NCBI GenBank assembly: GCA_947184155.2
Contig: CAMXCT020000117.1
Span: forward strand, 139,987-203,986
Direction of reading: 5' to 3'
Origin: Cladocopium goreaui
Lineage: Eukaryota; Sar; Dinophyceae; Suessiales; Symbiodiniaceae
DNA: 64,000 nt
Below are positions 43,123 through 53,929 of this stretch, piece by piece. The stretch's first letter is position 1; each line of letters begins with the position of its first letter. A program made the translations under genes and the position numbers. A model generated the notes under the pieces. The model saw only the letters and a program-made list of their open reading frames with translations, made no database searches and had not been told where the DNA came from.

Positions 43123-45900
43123 TCAGCAAGTATGCCGAAGCATCTGAGACGCCTTGGCTCGTAGTACTTTCTCGGGATATCCGAGCGATACGTACCTTCG
43201 AATTAAGGACTCAACATCATCTTTTGCTTGTTTACGTGGGTAGCTGTGTCGAGCAGCCAAGCAAATCCGGCTGAATGCTGCTGATAGTTTGTGTTGCTTT
43301 GATGCTGCTGAAGCAAAAGGTTGGAATTGCCAAGTGTTGGTTGGTTGTATGTAGGATAAGGTCTGACGATCAGGGTCGATTGTGCAGCCAAGAAAGGATA
43401 GGTCTGGTTCTTGTTCAAGGAGAACCGGAGGTTCATAGAAAGTGTCTGTGAGAAAGTGCCGGATGCCTGCATGATGTTGTTGTGATTTGTCGATAAGAAC
43501 AAGTCGGTTGTCAACGTATCTGGTGATATAGATACGGTCAGAAAATTGTTGTAGGAGTAATTGGATTTGTGGCTGTGTGCGCCACTGATGTTCCACATGG
43601 CTAACTGTAATGTTGGCGAGAACCGGGCTGATTTGATTTCCGATAGCGCTGCCACGTACTTGCTGGCAGGTGTGGTTCATGTGTGTAAAGATTGATGCTT
43701 GCAAGGATAGTTGACAAATGTCATAAATGTCGCCAAATCGGATTTGGTGATGGCTGTTGGCTGCTTTGCGAGGCCGGCCTCGGAACATCCGCAAGGTGTT
43801 GTCTGTTTGCCGAAGATTGACAGTGAACATTGTATTGTGATCAACATGTGGATGTTGTTGTTTGTAGAGGTCAAGGAGTGTTCGTACCGAGTGCATGATG
43901 CGCTGTGCTGGAATAGAAGTGAAAAAGCCGGCAAGGTCTTGATTGTGGACTGTAAGCTCTGCGTCTGGTGGTATGTGTGTGAGGAATCGTTGGAGATTGG
44001 AAAAGATCTGTTGAAGTGACTGAAGACCAAAGGTGTTTGGCATGCAAGATTGGAGTAGTTGTTGAAGGATAATGGCTGTGGCTTTGAGGAGTTTTGCGAA
44101 AAGAAACCTGCGATAGTTGATAACAGGTCGAGCTGCAAGAAATTGTTTCTTCTGTTTTAAAAGAACATAGGCCGTGGGGCATTGGTTGGTGCTGCTGCAA
44201 CCCCACTTGTATTTGCGCAACCAAGGTTGGTTGGCAAGTTGTTGGAGAAACTGTGTTGCTTGTGTTGGTGTGAGAGTGGTCTGTGTGTAAACTGTAGTGT
44301 CTCCAAAAGTCCTGCGAAGAACGGTCCAGTAGAGGTATGGACAGAAAACAAAAATGGCTGATGGTGCATGGTCCCGACAGTGGACCACTAGTGATTTGGT
44401 GATTGACTTAAGGTATTTGATGTCACGATGCGTGACGGACTCTTGTGCGTGTGTCAAGTGCTGTGTCCACTGCTCATGTACATGTTGGTGCCAATGTTCA
44501 TAGGTGATGTTGAAGAGATTGTGGTGTTGAAGCCAGCGTTGTAATGTTGGCCATGTGCATTGGATGTAGTGTTGTCTGGTAGGATAGACCTGCGTGCCGG
44601 CATGTGTGGATAAGAATTGTTGGAGGCGGAATGGAATGGTTAGATGTCCTGCTGGACTGGCAATGTGTGGGGAATTGTCGAGTGTAGTGGTGAGGAGTTG
44701 CGGGTGCTGTGTTGTGATCTGGTGACATAAGCATGCTGGAGGAATATGCCACTGAAATTGTCTCATCCAACTGAAGTGAGAGAATAATGCTTGTTTCAGT
44801 GTTGTGTGTTTGCCTGCTGTAATGTTGCATTTTGGCACGTGGAAGGGTGGTAGCCACGGTTTTTGTTGTCTGGCTAATTGGCGAAGCCAGATGCGTGTCT
44901 GTGTTGCAAAGGTTGTGTGACAAAGAAGTGGTAAAATTAATGGTCGTGGAGTGGGTGGTAGTGGTAGTTGTCGAAATTGTATGGCTGACTTGATAAGGCT
45001 GCGTACACGGGTGCGTGGTGGGTCATCCATTTGGTTGGCCAGTTTGTAAAGAGCAAAAAGGTGATTGGAGTGGGTGGAACTGGATCGAATGTGGCGTTGC
45101 ATGTCAAATGAGCGTTGGCTCTGTTCAGCAAGAATGTGGAGTTGAACCCAAGCTGTGGTGTGCTTGGAAAGATTGTGGTCGTAAAATTGGAAAACTTGTT
45201 GATACATCAATCGTCGTCGAAGCTGAGCGTAGAGCCGGTTTCCGATTCCCAAATAAGTGGTGCGTAGTGCTTGTCGTAAGTGTGGTGTTGAATGTTGTTT
45301 TGTGACTTGTCGTTGTAGGATAAACGGGTAGTTGAGTGGTGGACGCCACTTTTGGATGATGTAGCTTTCCAGCGTTCGTGTTTGTAATGTTGTGTTGGTG
45401 TGTAGTAACGGCAATGCGACAAATTGATAATAGTTGTTTTGGCTGCAAAACCAATGGAGTGCCAATTCGCATGACACCGGTTGTGCTTGTTTTAATTGTC
45501 TCAGCTTGCGTTGTCTGGTGTTCTGACGATCGTGTAGCGTGTGTATGGTGCTGCCAATGTAGTGTTCTGTGCTGGAAAGACGAATGTTGAGTCCCGATAT
45601 GACAATTGCATGAAGAAGTATATATACAGTGTTGGATTGACAGAACATTTGTTGCAACTGTACAAAAGTGCGAACAGACTTCAAACATGTTCTGTCAAAT
45701 CTCCGATTCCATTTTCGACATGGTTGTTTATGAGACTGGTGAGTACACCAATGAAGAAAACAAAAACCAACTGCAACACGTAGGAATGTTCGAAAAGCAA
45801 CAGTGTCATAAAAATCATCAGGTGGAAAATGTTGCAAGAATCCGAGCAACGCAACGCATGCCGCCGAAAACTGTACATGAGTCGGATCGCCGCGATCTAG
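43123..45900 (-). CDS. GIY-YIG endonuclease-reverse transcriptase, open part
   Basis: Counting from the TTG at 45849 (908 codons; 17 more codons are open upstream to the TGA): a Cys/His cluster at residues 30-44 (C-x-x-H-x-C-x-x-H...C); GIY-YIG domain at about 75-175 with V-Y-I-L-L (75-79), Y-I-G-S (97-100) and T-L-E-S-Y-I with E161 followed by P-x-L-N. The reverse transcriptase follows: A-Y-V-L-L-K-Q-K-K-Q...A-R-P-V-I-N-Y; motif A Q-D-L-A-G-F-F-T-S-I-P with D638; motif B R-G-S-A-I-G-N-Q-I-S-P (about 733-743); motif C R-Y-V-D-N (Y778-N781). F-T-S-I-P is typical of Penelope-like enzymes. Motif C has Asn where the second Asp of Y-x-D-D is usual. It would nick DNA and copy its RNA at the nick. 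Confidence 0.8.
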   Translation of the reverse strand, partial: LDRGDPTHVQFSAACVALLGFLQHFPPDDFYDTVAFRTFLRVAVGFCFLHWCTHQSHKQPCRKWNRRFDRTCLKSVRTFVQLQQMFCQSNTVYILLHAIVISGLNIRLSSTEHYIGSTIHTLHDRQNTRQRKLRQLKQAQPVSCELALHWFCSQNNYYQFVALPLLHTNTTLQTRTLESYIIQKWRPPLNYPFILQRQVTKQHSTPHLRQALRTTYLGIGNRLYAQLRRRLMYQQVFQFYDHNLSKHTTAWVQLHILAEQSQRSFDMQRHIRSSSTHSNHLFALYKLANQMDDPPRTRVRSLIKSAIQFRQLPLPPTPRPLILPLLCHTTFATQTRIWLRQLARQQKPWLPPFHVPKCNITAGKHTTLKQALFSHFSWMRQFQWHIPPACLCHQITTQHPQLLTTTLDNSPHIASPAGHLTIPFRLQQFLSTHAGTQVYPTRQHYIQCTWPTLQRWLQHHNLFNITYEHWHQHVHEQWTQHLTHAQESVTHRDIKYLKSITKSLVVHCRDHAPSAIFVFCPYLYWTVLRRTFGDTTVYTQTTLTPTQATQFLQQLANQPWLRKYKWGCSSTNQCPTAYVLLKQKKQFLAARPVINYRRFLFAKLLKATAIILQQLLQSCMPNTFGLQSLQQIFSNLQRFLTHIPPDAELTVHNQDLAGFFTSIPAQRIMHSVRTLLDLYKQQHPHVDHNTMFTVNLRQTDNTLRMFRGRPRKAANSHHQIRFGDIYDICQLSLQASIFTHMNHTCQQVRGSAIGNQISPVLANITVSHVEHQWRTQPQIQLLLQQFSDRIYITRYVDNRLVLIDKSQQHHAGIRHFLTDTFYEPPVLLEQEPDLSFLGCTIDPDRQTLSYIQPTNTWQFQPFASAASKQHKLSAAFSRICLAARHSYPRKQAKDDVESLIRRYVSLGYPEKVLRAKASQMLRHTC

Positions 45901-47145
45901 TCACTCGAGTTGAGTGACCGCAAACAGCAGCAGCTTGTAGAGCTCCTCATTGCGCACCTTTGCCGCCAGTGCCACTGGTAAACCAAGCGATGCTGCTTTG
46001 TCTGCAAACGTGCTTTGCTCTGCTTTTGGAATTTTCTTCATGAGTTGATGCAATGTGCTCAATGCCTCCTGAAGGGCTGCCTGGTGTTGTTTTGGAACTG
46101 GCTGTTTTTTAATCCAAGCGTCCACTGTTTTTGTTGCCATTGTATGTGGTGCGGCTGTGGTGAAAGGACGTGTGGTGTTTGTGCCTGGTAGATTGTGGAT
46201 GCTGTCCTGTAGGTCGGTGATTGTGGTTTGTGGAGGAGTGTCACTTGCACTGCGAGGAGTGGCGGTGTGTGCTGAAGTAGTAGTGTTGTCAGCAGTGCGT
46301 GCTTTGATGCCCATGTCCTGTAATGTTCTTGGTTTCTTGGTAGCTGGTTGTGTGACCTTGGTCGCTGGTGCTGTTCGTTTGTTAGGTGCGGTTGGTGGCG
46401 TGCGTGGTTCGTGGTTGGTTGGTGGTGTTGGTAGGTCTGGCTCGTGTGTGAGATCTTGTTCTTGCGTTTCGGCAACCGGAAGCTGGTTGTTGGATGTGGT
46501 GTGACCTTGTGCTTGAAGCTGTTGTTCAAGTGCTCTAATCTTGGCTTGGGCATCTTGGAGGCTGGTGTTGGTGAACTGGCGGAAGTAATCCATGGTTCCA
46601 TTGACCAAGTGATGGATTTTTGTTTTCTTCAACTGGTTTGGGTCTGGATCAGTGATTGTGATGCCTTGTTGATCACAGTATGCTGCTGCTACATCATCAA
46701 GGTCGATGTGCTCATCACGAAGTTTGACGGAAAGGTGATGAAAAAATATGGATTCTTTGATGCTGCGGGCAAACACTATTGATGTGAATTTCCCGTTGGC
46801 TAAGGCGCGTAGGTTCCAATTGGACCATCCCATGTATGCCAATTCATGTAGGTGGACACTTTCGATGGGTCGGCCTGCAAGTTGGTACCTTTGACTCCAA
46901 GCTGTGGCTGTGACTTGGCGTGGAAACGTCAAGCCATACTGGTGTTTGGTGTCAAAATGTTCATTGTCTGGCTAAAAACTGCTCGGTAAGTTGCGGTCGT
47001 ACCGCTTTGTGCCTTGTGGGCTGGGTGGTTCGTTCCACTGCTGGTGTTGTGTGTGTGCTTGATATGCTCTTGGTGGTGTGTTGACTTGGTATTGTTTCGA
47101 GTGCCAAGAATCATACGGTCCCATGCTGCCGCGCCACGAGGTCAT
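45901..47145 (-). CDS. Upstream part of the retroelement frame (ORF1-like)
   Basis: From ATG 47145 it reads 57 codons of Gln/His/Pro-rich sequence to TAG at 46972-46974. The same frame then runs 357 codons to TGA at 45901-45903. After the TAG: a possible folded block (GLTFPRQVTATAW...LHELAYMGWSNWNLRALANG), a short coiled coil near LQDAQAKIRALEQQLQAQ, a Thr/Pro-rich linker, and a C-terminal helical block (KQHQAALQEALSTLHQLMKK). No family recognised. By position it may be an RNA-binding or assembly region like ORF1 of other retroelements (inference). There is no ATG between the TAG and the block, so the original protein probably spanned both stops. Confidence 0.55.
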
Positions 47146-47299
47146 GTTTGCACTCAAACAACGAAGAAACGTGAAGGTGTCCTGATGATCGCTACAATAT
47201 CTACTTTTTTGAGCACGAGGATTGCTATCAGAAACAATTCTGAAACAGAGATTGCTATCGGAGATAAAATCTAAACAAATCCAAACAAAATCCAAACAA

Positions 47300-47631
47300 A
47301 TCCAAACAAAATTGTATTAGGCAATTAGCATTTGATGACATCAACGATGTTAACGCATGTGAATTTTTGAATTACAATGGTTGACGACATGTCGGCAAAA
47401 CCCTTCAAACAATTGCAAACGGCTTGGTGGAAGTACACTGTACATCGGCTCTTTTTGCTGGTTCCGCTGATATGTTCTATGCCACGTGTCACTGGGAAGA
47501 TTTCAAATAGGATATTATTTATATCACAAGGACACATTATATTTGCAGGAAGGTGGAGATTCTCTAGAAATAGTAAATTCGATAAAAATAGCATATCATA
47601 TTATAGTATAAATGGAGGTGAAACTGACGCG
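47300..47631. other. AT-rich spacer upstream of the retroelement
   Basis: Short repeats of CAAACAAAATC near 47275-47310. Nothing coding is supported. Confidence 0.5.
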
Positions 47632-48063
47632 TCAGCAGCCTCTCATTTGCACATCTGTCGGCAGCAGCTGCGGTTCGCCAAACCCATCTTCATGCGCAAG
47701 CGTGTGCTGTGCTGGTGTGGAGAAGTTTGGATCAGGCTCAAGGATCCAAATGCTGGAGATGTGTGCTAGTGTTGAGTGAATGCACCAACGTCGATCCCGT
47801 GGTCTGTGGACTATGCCATGAGTGTCCACTTCTTCTTGTTCGGCCCATGTTCCTCCTGTGGGTACTGGTTTGTGTGTGCCCCACAATTGTCCTGTGAGGA
47901 TGAATGGTACATGGCTTTTGCCGCTGAGGTATCGATGGACGACTTTGTGGATGAGGTTGTCCTGTTCCATTGTGGCACTGCAAAAGAAGCCATGAACTTT
48001 TCGGCCATCCATGGATTCAGAGCATGTTGGTAGGATTAGGCCATGGAGTAGGATTCCTAAGAA
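47632..48063 (-). other. Open minus-strand frame cut by the assembly gap
   Basis: A frame without stops runs from the gap to 47632 (about 143 codons; includes NLIHKVVHRYLSGKSHVPFI and RPRDRRWCIHS). Residue mix is protein-like but I recognise no family, and the plus strand is also open for 85 codons. Could be a fragment of a gene or of the retroelement's upstream repeat. Confidence 0.25.
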
Positions 48064-48163
48064 NNNNNNNNNNNNNNNNNNNNNNNNNNNNNNNNNNNNN
48101 NNNNNNNNNNNNNNNNNNNNNNNNNNNNNNNNNNNNNNNNNNNNNNNNNNNNNNNNNNNNNNN
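48064..48163. other. Assembly gap, 100 N
   Basis: Exactly 100 unknown bases, a common placeholder for a gap of unknown size. The CA repeat starts immediately after, so the array length and the linkage across the gap are uncertain. Confidence 0.99.
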
Positions 48164-49787
48164 AGACACACACACACAGACACACACACACACAGATACA
48201 GACACACACGCACACATAGACACAGACACACATAGACACACACACACACACAGACACACACACACACATAGACACACACACACAGACACAGACACAGACA
48301 CACACACACAGACACACACACACACACATAGACACACATAGACACACACATAGACACACACAGATACAACACACACAATACCACACAACATATACACACA
48401 CATAGAGACACACACATTTGACACCACATATACCACACATAGACACACACCGATACACACACACAAAGACACACCCTATACACATACACATATACACACA
48501 CCAATAGACACACCACAGAGAACACACCTAGACAACACACATAGACAACAACACTAGACACACACAGAGTACACACACAGATGAACACACCATAGTACAC
48601 ACATCAGAGACAACACACAGAGAACCCACCACAGAGCAACACAACACTATAGACACACACACAGAGACAACTACCACAGACCACACACACACAGAGAGAC
48701 CACCACAGATAACACACCCGAGACAACACCAGAGACACACACAAGACCACACGATACAAACACACAGAGACAACACCAGAGACCCACCCGAGACACACAA
48801 GATACACACCACACAGAACACACAGAACACACAGAACACACAGACAACACAGACAACACACAGACAACACACAGACAACACACAGAGACAACACACAGAG
48901 ACAACACACAGACACAACACACAGACACAACACAGACACAACACAGACACAACACAGACATAACACAGACACAACACAGACACAACACAGAGACAACACA
49001 GAGACAACACACAGACAACACACAGAGAACACACAGAGACAACACACAGACAACACACAGAGACAACACACAGACACAACACACAGACACAACACACAAA
49101 CACAACACACAGACACAACACACAGAGACAACACACACAGACACACACACACAGACACACACAGACACACACACACACAGACACTTAGACACACACACAC
49201 ACACATAGACACACATAGACACACACACACACATAGACACACACACACATAGACACAGACACACACACACACACATAGACACACACACACAGACACACAC
49301 ACACACATACACAGACACACACACACAGACACAGACACACACACAGACACACACACACAGACACACACAGACAGACAGACACACACACAGACAGACAGAC
49401 ACACACACACATAGACACAGACACACACACAGAGACACAGACACACACATAGACACAGACTCACACACACACATAGACACAGACACACATAGACACAGAC
49501 ACACATAGACACACACACACATAGACACACACACACATAGACACACAGACACACACACAGACACAGACACAGACACACACACACAGACACACACACACAG
49601 ACACACACAGACACACACACACACAGACACTTAGACACACACACACACACATAGACACACATAGACACACACACACACATAGACACACACACACATAGAC
49701 ACACACACACAGACACAGACACAGACACACACACACAGACACACACAGACACACACACACACAGACACTTAGACACACACACACACA
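48164..49787 (+). repeat. CA-rich microsatellite, over 1.6 kb
   Basis: Blocks of (CA)n, GACACACA, ATAGACACACA, AACACACAGACA and ACACTTAGACAC. Higher-order blocks repeat, for example CAGACACTTAGACACACAC near 49175, 49620 and 49760. Frames of several hundred Cys/Val/Ser codons on the minus strand are repeat products. Confidence 0.95.
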
Positions 49788-50754
49788 TCCTCCTTTTTTG
49801 ACTAGGATATCCCCCAACCAAGTTTTCGGGTCGTGCACTTGTGCTGACCCTCACTAGCACATCCCAGGGACAGTTCATGGAAAAATCAACAGGAGTTTGC
49901 CCCCCCATTCCCAATTTTTTTGATGGCTAAAGTCTGGGCATTTTCAAGATGTGATGGAAAATCCCCTATGTTCGATAGGTCAATCAACTATTTCTATGGC
50001 CATGGCTTCCAGTTCGCAAACTGTGAGTCATTGAGGGTAATTCTCTCCTCAATCCGTAGGATGCTTCCTTTCATGTTTGCCCCCATCGCATTCCTGGCGA
50101 TCTTTGGCACTTTTGGAGCCTCGATGGCTGGCGTGGAAGTCCCTTTCTATGCCGTGATCCTGGGATTTTCAGAGCTAACTTTGGTGTTTCCCCGGTTCGT
50201 CAAAAATGGGTGAGGCTACATACATAGATTTACTTTAGGTAAATCATGGTAAATCCCCGTTAATCCCAAGATTGGAAATTTACGAGGTCGTTGATTGGTA
50301 ACCCCATTGGTTTCCCACCGGAATATCATATGCTTCTTGAGCGCTTTCAAAGGCACCCTTTTCTTCACAGAATTCCAAGGTTCCCGGTGGTGTTGCTCAT
50401 CTTCCTCACCATTTTGGGGGGCAGATTCGTGGTGGTCTTGAAGAACCAGGCTTTGGACGCAGAGATCCATAACCTATGTGGCTTAGATGCAGGGGATGCA
50501 GAGGATGTAGCATGAAGGATAAAAACAACTATTTATGGGGTTATGATGGGGATGAAATGGGGAATATAACTTATGATATAACTTGTGGTATAACCAATGG
50601 ATACCAGTAGTACCCGCACGAGGCGGAGCGGAAGTTGCCTTAGGGATGTACTATAAGACCTTTCTCACCTATAGAACTTGCATGCGCCGTGCGCCAGCCA
50701 GGCCTGTGCGTGCGTGCATTCTGCGAAAGTGGTGTCCTGTTTCACCTGTCACAT
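49788..50754. other. Intergenic, no gene recognised
   Basis: Plus frames at 49920-50213 and 50291-50515 have some hydrophobic runs but no family motif and no repeat explanation; coding is not supported. Confidence 0.4.
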
Positions 50755-50938
50755 TTGAAGCTCCACTTCGCACTTCACACTTCTCACTGCACTCTTCACA
50801 CTCCACACTACACACTTCACACTCCACACTTCACACTTCACACTGCACTCTTCGCACTCCACACTTCACTTCACACTGCGCTCTTAAGACTCCACACTTC
50901 ACATTCCACACTTCACACTCCTCACTGCTTTCTTCAAC
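50755..50938 (+). repeat. CACTTCACACTC heptamer-like array, second locus
   Basis: About 24 units of CAC(T)YYA type, mostly ACTTCAC and ACTCCAC; the same family as 11550-12000. Confidence 0.85.
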
Positions 50939-51370
50939 TTGTCGGAAGCTTATGACCATTTAAAGATATTCTTTCCCTAGCAGGTCCGGAAAGCACACCT
51001 GAATTTTATTGATCCTGGAGAATAGCAATGACAACCTTTCTACAACAACCACTGCAATGTCGCCAAAAAACAAAGACCCAATTACAATAAAACATTCATT
51101 ACACAGCTCCACTATTTCATATCACTACCACAACATTGATCAATTCATAGTTCATACTTTATAAAGCTCTATAAGTCTATAATAACGGATACAAATGTTG
51201 TAATAGCTCTAACACCGGATCTGACGCCAAAGCCAAGAAAAAATACTGTTGGAGCACTTTTCACCAGCCATTCCCATACGATTCACAACTCTCAGCTGCA
51301 AAAGACAATAGTCTTACGCACGCAGCCACGGAACCAAAAAAATATCACCGGCGCCAAAATTGAGAAAATC
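50939..51370. other. Intergenic, diverged start of the next repeat
   Basis: 51190-51370 shares CCGGATCTNGACGCCAAAGC and GAGCACTTTTCACC-like words with the 303-bp repeat that follows. Confidence 0.5.
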
Positions 51371-52078
51371 TAGTGACAAATCACCATCGCAGCCTTGATG
51401 CAGCCACTTCAATACGATTTACAACTCTCAGCTGCAAAAGACAATAGTATTACGCGTGCAGCCGCGGCACCAAGCAACCTTGACGCAACCATGACAATGC
51501 GATCTGCAGAGACTGAGTTGCAAAACACAATAGAACTACGCGCAACGGCGTCGGCAATTGCAGCTCCAAAAACCGGATCTCGACGCCAAAGCGACAAAAA
51601 GGCAATTTTGAAGCACTTTTTAAAGGGACTTTTAAAAGGAAAATTACTAGCGCCAACATTTACAGAAATCTGCTGACCAATCACTGTCGCAGCCTTGATG
51701 GAGCCACTCCAATACTATTTACGAGATCCAGCTGAAAAAGTAAAGTCAATAGTATTACGCATGCAGCCGCGGCGTAAAGCAACCTTGACACAACCATTAC
51801 AATGCGATCCGCAGAAACTGAGTTGCGAAACACAATAGAACTACGCGCAACGGCATCGGCAATTGCAGCTCCAAAACCGGGTTTCGACGCCACAGCGAAA
51901 AAAAGACGATTTTGAAGAACTTTCTGGAAGAATTTTTAAACGGAAAATTTCTAGCGCCAAAATTGAGAAAATCTGCTGACAAATCACTGTCGCAGCCTTG
52001 AAGCCACTCCAATACTATTTACGAGATCTAGCTGCAAAAGTCAATAGTATTACGCATGCAGCCGCGGCACCAAGCAAC
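51371..52078 (+). repeat. About 303-bp tandem repeat, three copies
   Basis: AATCACNNTCGCAGCCTTGA occurs near 51379, 51680 and 51984. Units share CTCAGCTGCAAAAGACAATA, TATTACGCNTGCAGCCGCGG and CAACGGCNTCGGCAATTGCA. Frames on both strands are open by chance over parts of the unit. Confidence 0.85.
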
Positions 52079-52079
52079 C

Positions 52080-52825
52080 TTGACGCAGCCATTACAATGC
52101 GTGTGGCAACATCACGTCGCAAACCTGCACGTATCAGATGACAACAATCATGCAGCCATTCCAGTGCGATCTGCAACCACAGATTCAAGACACGCATACA
52201 AATACGCACAGGAACAACCACTCGTTGCAGAACACAGAGGAGGAACACATTCGTGGATGAAACGACCGCAGCCACAACCGCCGCACACACGAGGTACCTT
52301 TCATCGCCGCCTGCAGCCACTTTACACGGAAAAACATAAGGTTTCGTGCTCCGGCTTCCTCCCCAACACAAGCCCCATGCAACAGTCATGCAGCCATTAC
52401 AATGTGTTTCGCAGCATCACGTCGCAAACCTGCACGTATCTATGCACATGGCAACACCAGATGACAACAATCATGCAGCCATTCCACTGCGATCTGCAAC
52501 CTCAGATTCAAGACACGCATACAAATACGCACAGGAACAACCACTCGTTGCAGAACACAGAGGGGAACACATTCGCAGATGAAACGACCGGAGCCGTAAC
52601 CGCCGCACAGAGGAGGTACCTTTCATCGCCGGCGGAAGGCACTTTAAAATTTACACGAAAAAACACAAGGTTTCGTGGTTCGGTTTCTCCCCAAAAGAAA
52701 GCCCATGCAACATGCGTGCAGCCATTACAATGCGTTTGGCAACATCACGTCGCAAACCTGCACGTATCTACGCACATGGCAACACCAGATGACAACAATC
52801 ATGCAGCCATTAAACTCTGTTCATG
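52080..52825 (+). repeat. About 305-330-bp tandem repeat, two and a half copies
   Basis: GCAGCCATTACAATGCGT...CATCACGTCGCAAACCTGC occurs near 52088, 52392 and 52721. Units also share AGACACGCATACAAATACGC and TGCAGAACACAGAGG. It joins the previous array through the words CAACCTTGACGCA and GCAGCCATTACAATGCG. Confidence 0.85.
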
Positions 52826-53840
52826 GTAACTGGGGCTTTGGTTTTTGCAACTGGGGCCTTGATTTTGCAAGATATGATTTGCATGAACCAAGCCAGGATT
52901 GAAAAATACAAGTTATATCCACTGCACAGAGGAGGGATGAAAGCTAAAGGTAAAAGGATCAATGGGGATAGATGGACCCAGTGAAAATGGCTGATAGGAG
53001 ATTCACTATTACTGGCCAATTTGCAATCCCACGCATCACTGCCCAAGCTTCCGCCGCCAATTCTAGCCACCGCGCATGCGCCAAATGCGAGCAACCAAAG
53101 ACATCAATCCCTTGTCCTTCCTATCATTCAGATCACAGCAACAACATGCAACATTACATGAGACGCAAGCTTCGACAAACACACGGGCTGTTGGCCCTTG
53201 ATGTCTTTGATGTCACCAGAGACTCACCTCATCCTTGAAGATAGAGCAACCACGTGCAAACATTGTGGACAATTGACACTTTCGTTTGAATGGACATGGA
53301 AATGTCCGTTGGATGCTGCGCCACCCCAATCATGCAGATCATATAGAGGGAGAGCTGCATACTATAAACGCAACAACTGGGGTCAGAAGGGAAGGATCGC
53401 CATAGTTTCGCAAAATAAATCCACTAAATTAGACTAGTAGTAACAAGCGGTAGCCACAAAGAATAAGACCAAGGACCGCCACATTCTATACGCCTTGCAG
53501 CCACAAGCGCCCACAAACGCTTTGTCACCAAAAAGCATACCAGTACAAAGCCGCCCTGCATCCTCCCGAATAGCGAGCGCCAAAAAAACTAAGCTACCAT
53601 GCACCCATGCCGTCATCATTCCTTTCAACTCAGATCACGGGAACCAGCGCAAAGTCAAAGCGATACTGATTGGGAATCGGCTTGTCATTGGTTTTCGCGA
53701 AAAAAAATCATGTGCAGAAGACTTTAGCCACCATGGATGCAGTGTGGCAGTAAATGTATGACAGATACAACAGCAAAGTCAAGTCGAGCTTAAACTCCCA
53801 TAAAAGGAAAAGACCAGTAGATTAGAAAAATCTAAGTCTT
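52826..53840. other. Intergenic, no gene recognised
   Basis: No supported gene or repeat; short frames overlap on both strands. Confidence 0.45.
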
Positions 53841-53844
53841 AGAC

Positions 53845-53922
53845 CCTGAGACCCCAAGACCAAAGACCAAGGACCAAAGACCAAGGACCAAAGACCAAGG
53901 ACAAGGAGACCAAAGACCAAAC
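53845..53922 (-). repeat. GACCAAGGACCAAA repeats
   Basis: Six to seven units of GACCAAAGACCAAGGACCAA. First of many clusters of this word (or its complement GGTCCTTGGTCTTTGG) up to 62.76 kb. Confidence 0.9.
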
Positions 53923-53929
53923 ATGAGCG

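Larger units (their letters stand above)
43123..47145 (-). mobile_element. Penelope-like retroelement, N-terminal GIY-YIG then reverse transcriptase
   Basis: One minus-strand frame of about 1,340 codons runs from an ATG at 47145 (MTSWRGSMGPYD) to the stop at 43123, broken only by TAG at 46972-46974 and TGA at 45901-45903. All three open parts are in the same frame. It holds an N-terminal low-complexity region, a Thr/Pro-rich part with a short coiled coil, a GIY-YIG endonuclease and a reverse transcriptase. The permuted order (endonuclease first) matches the N-terminal-EN Penelope-like clade (Naiad/Chlamys types) rather than classic Penelope elements. That clade is known to favour microsatellites, and CA-rich repeats lie on both sides here. 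Ends of the element are not defined. Confidence 0.75.

Noticed and set aside
48528..49914. Cys/Val/Ser-rich frames of 200-436 codons on the minus strand
   Set aside because: They are translations of the CA microsatellite; all frames of the tract are open and repetitive.
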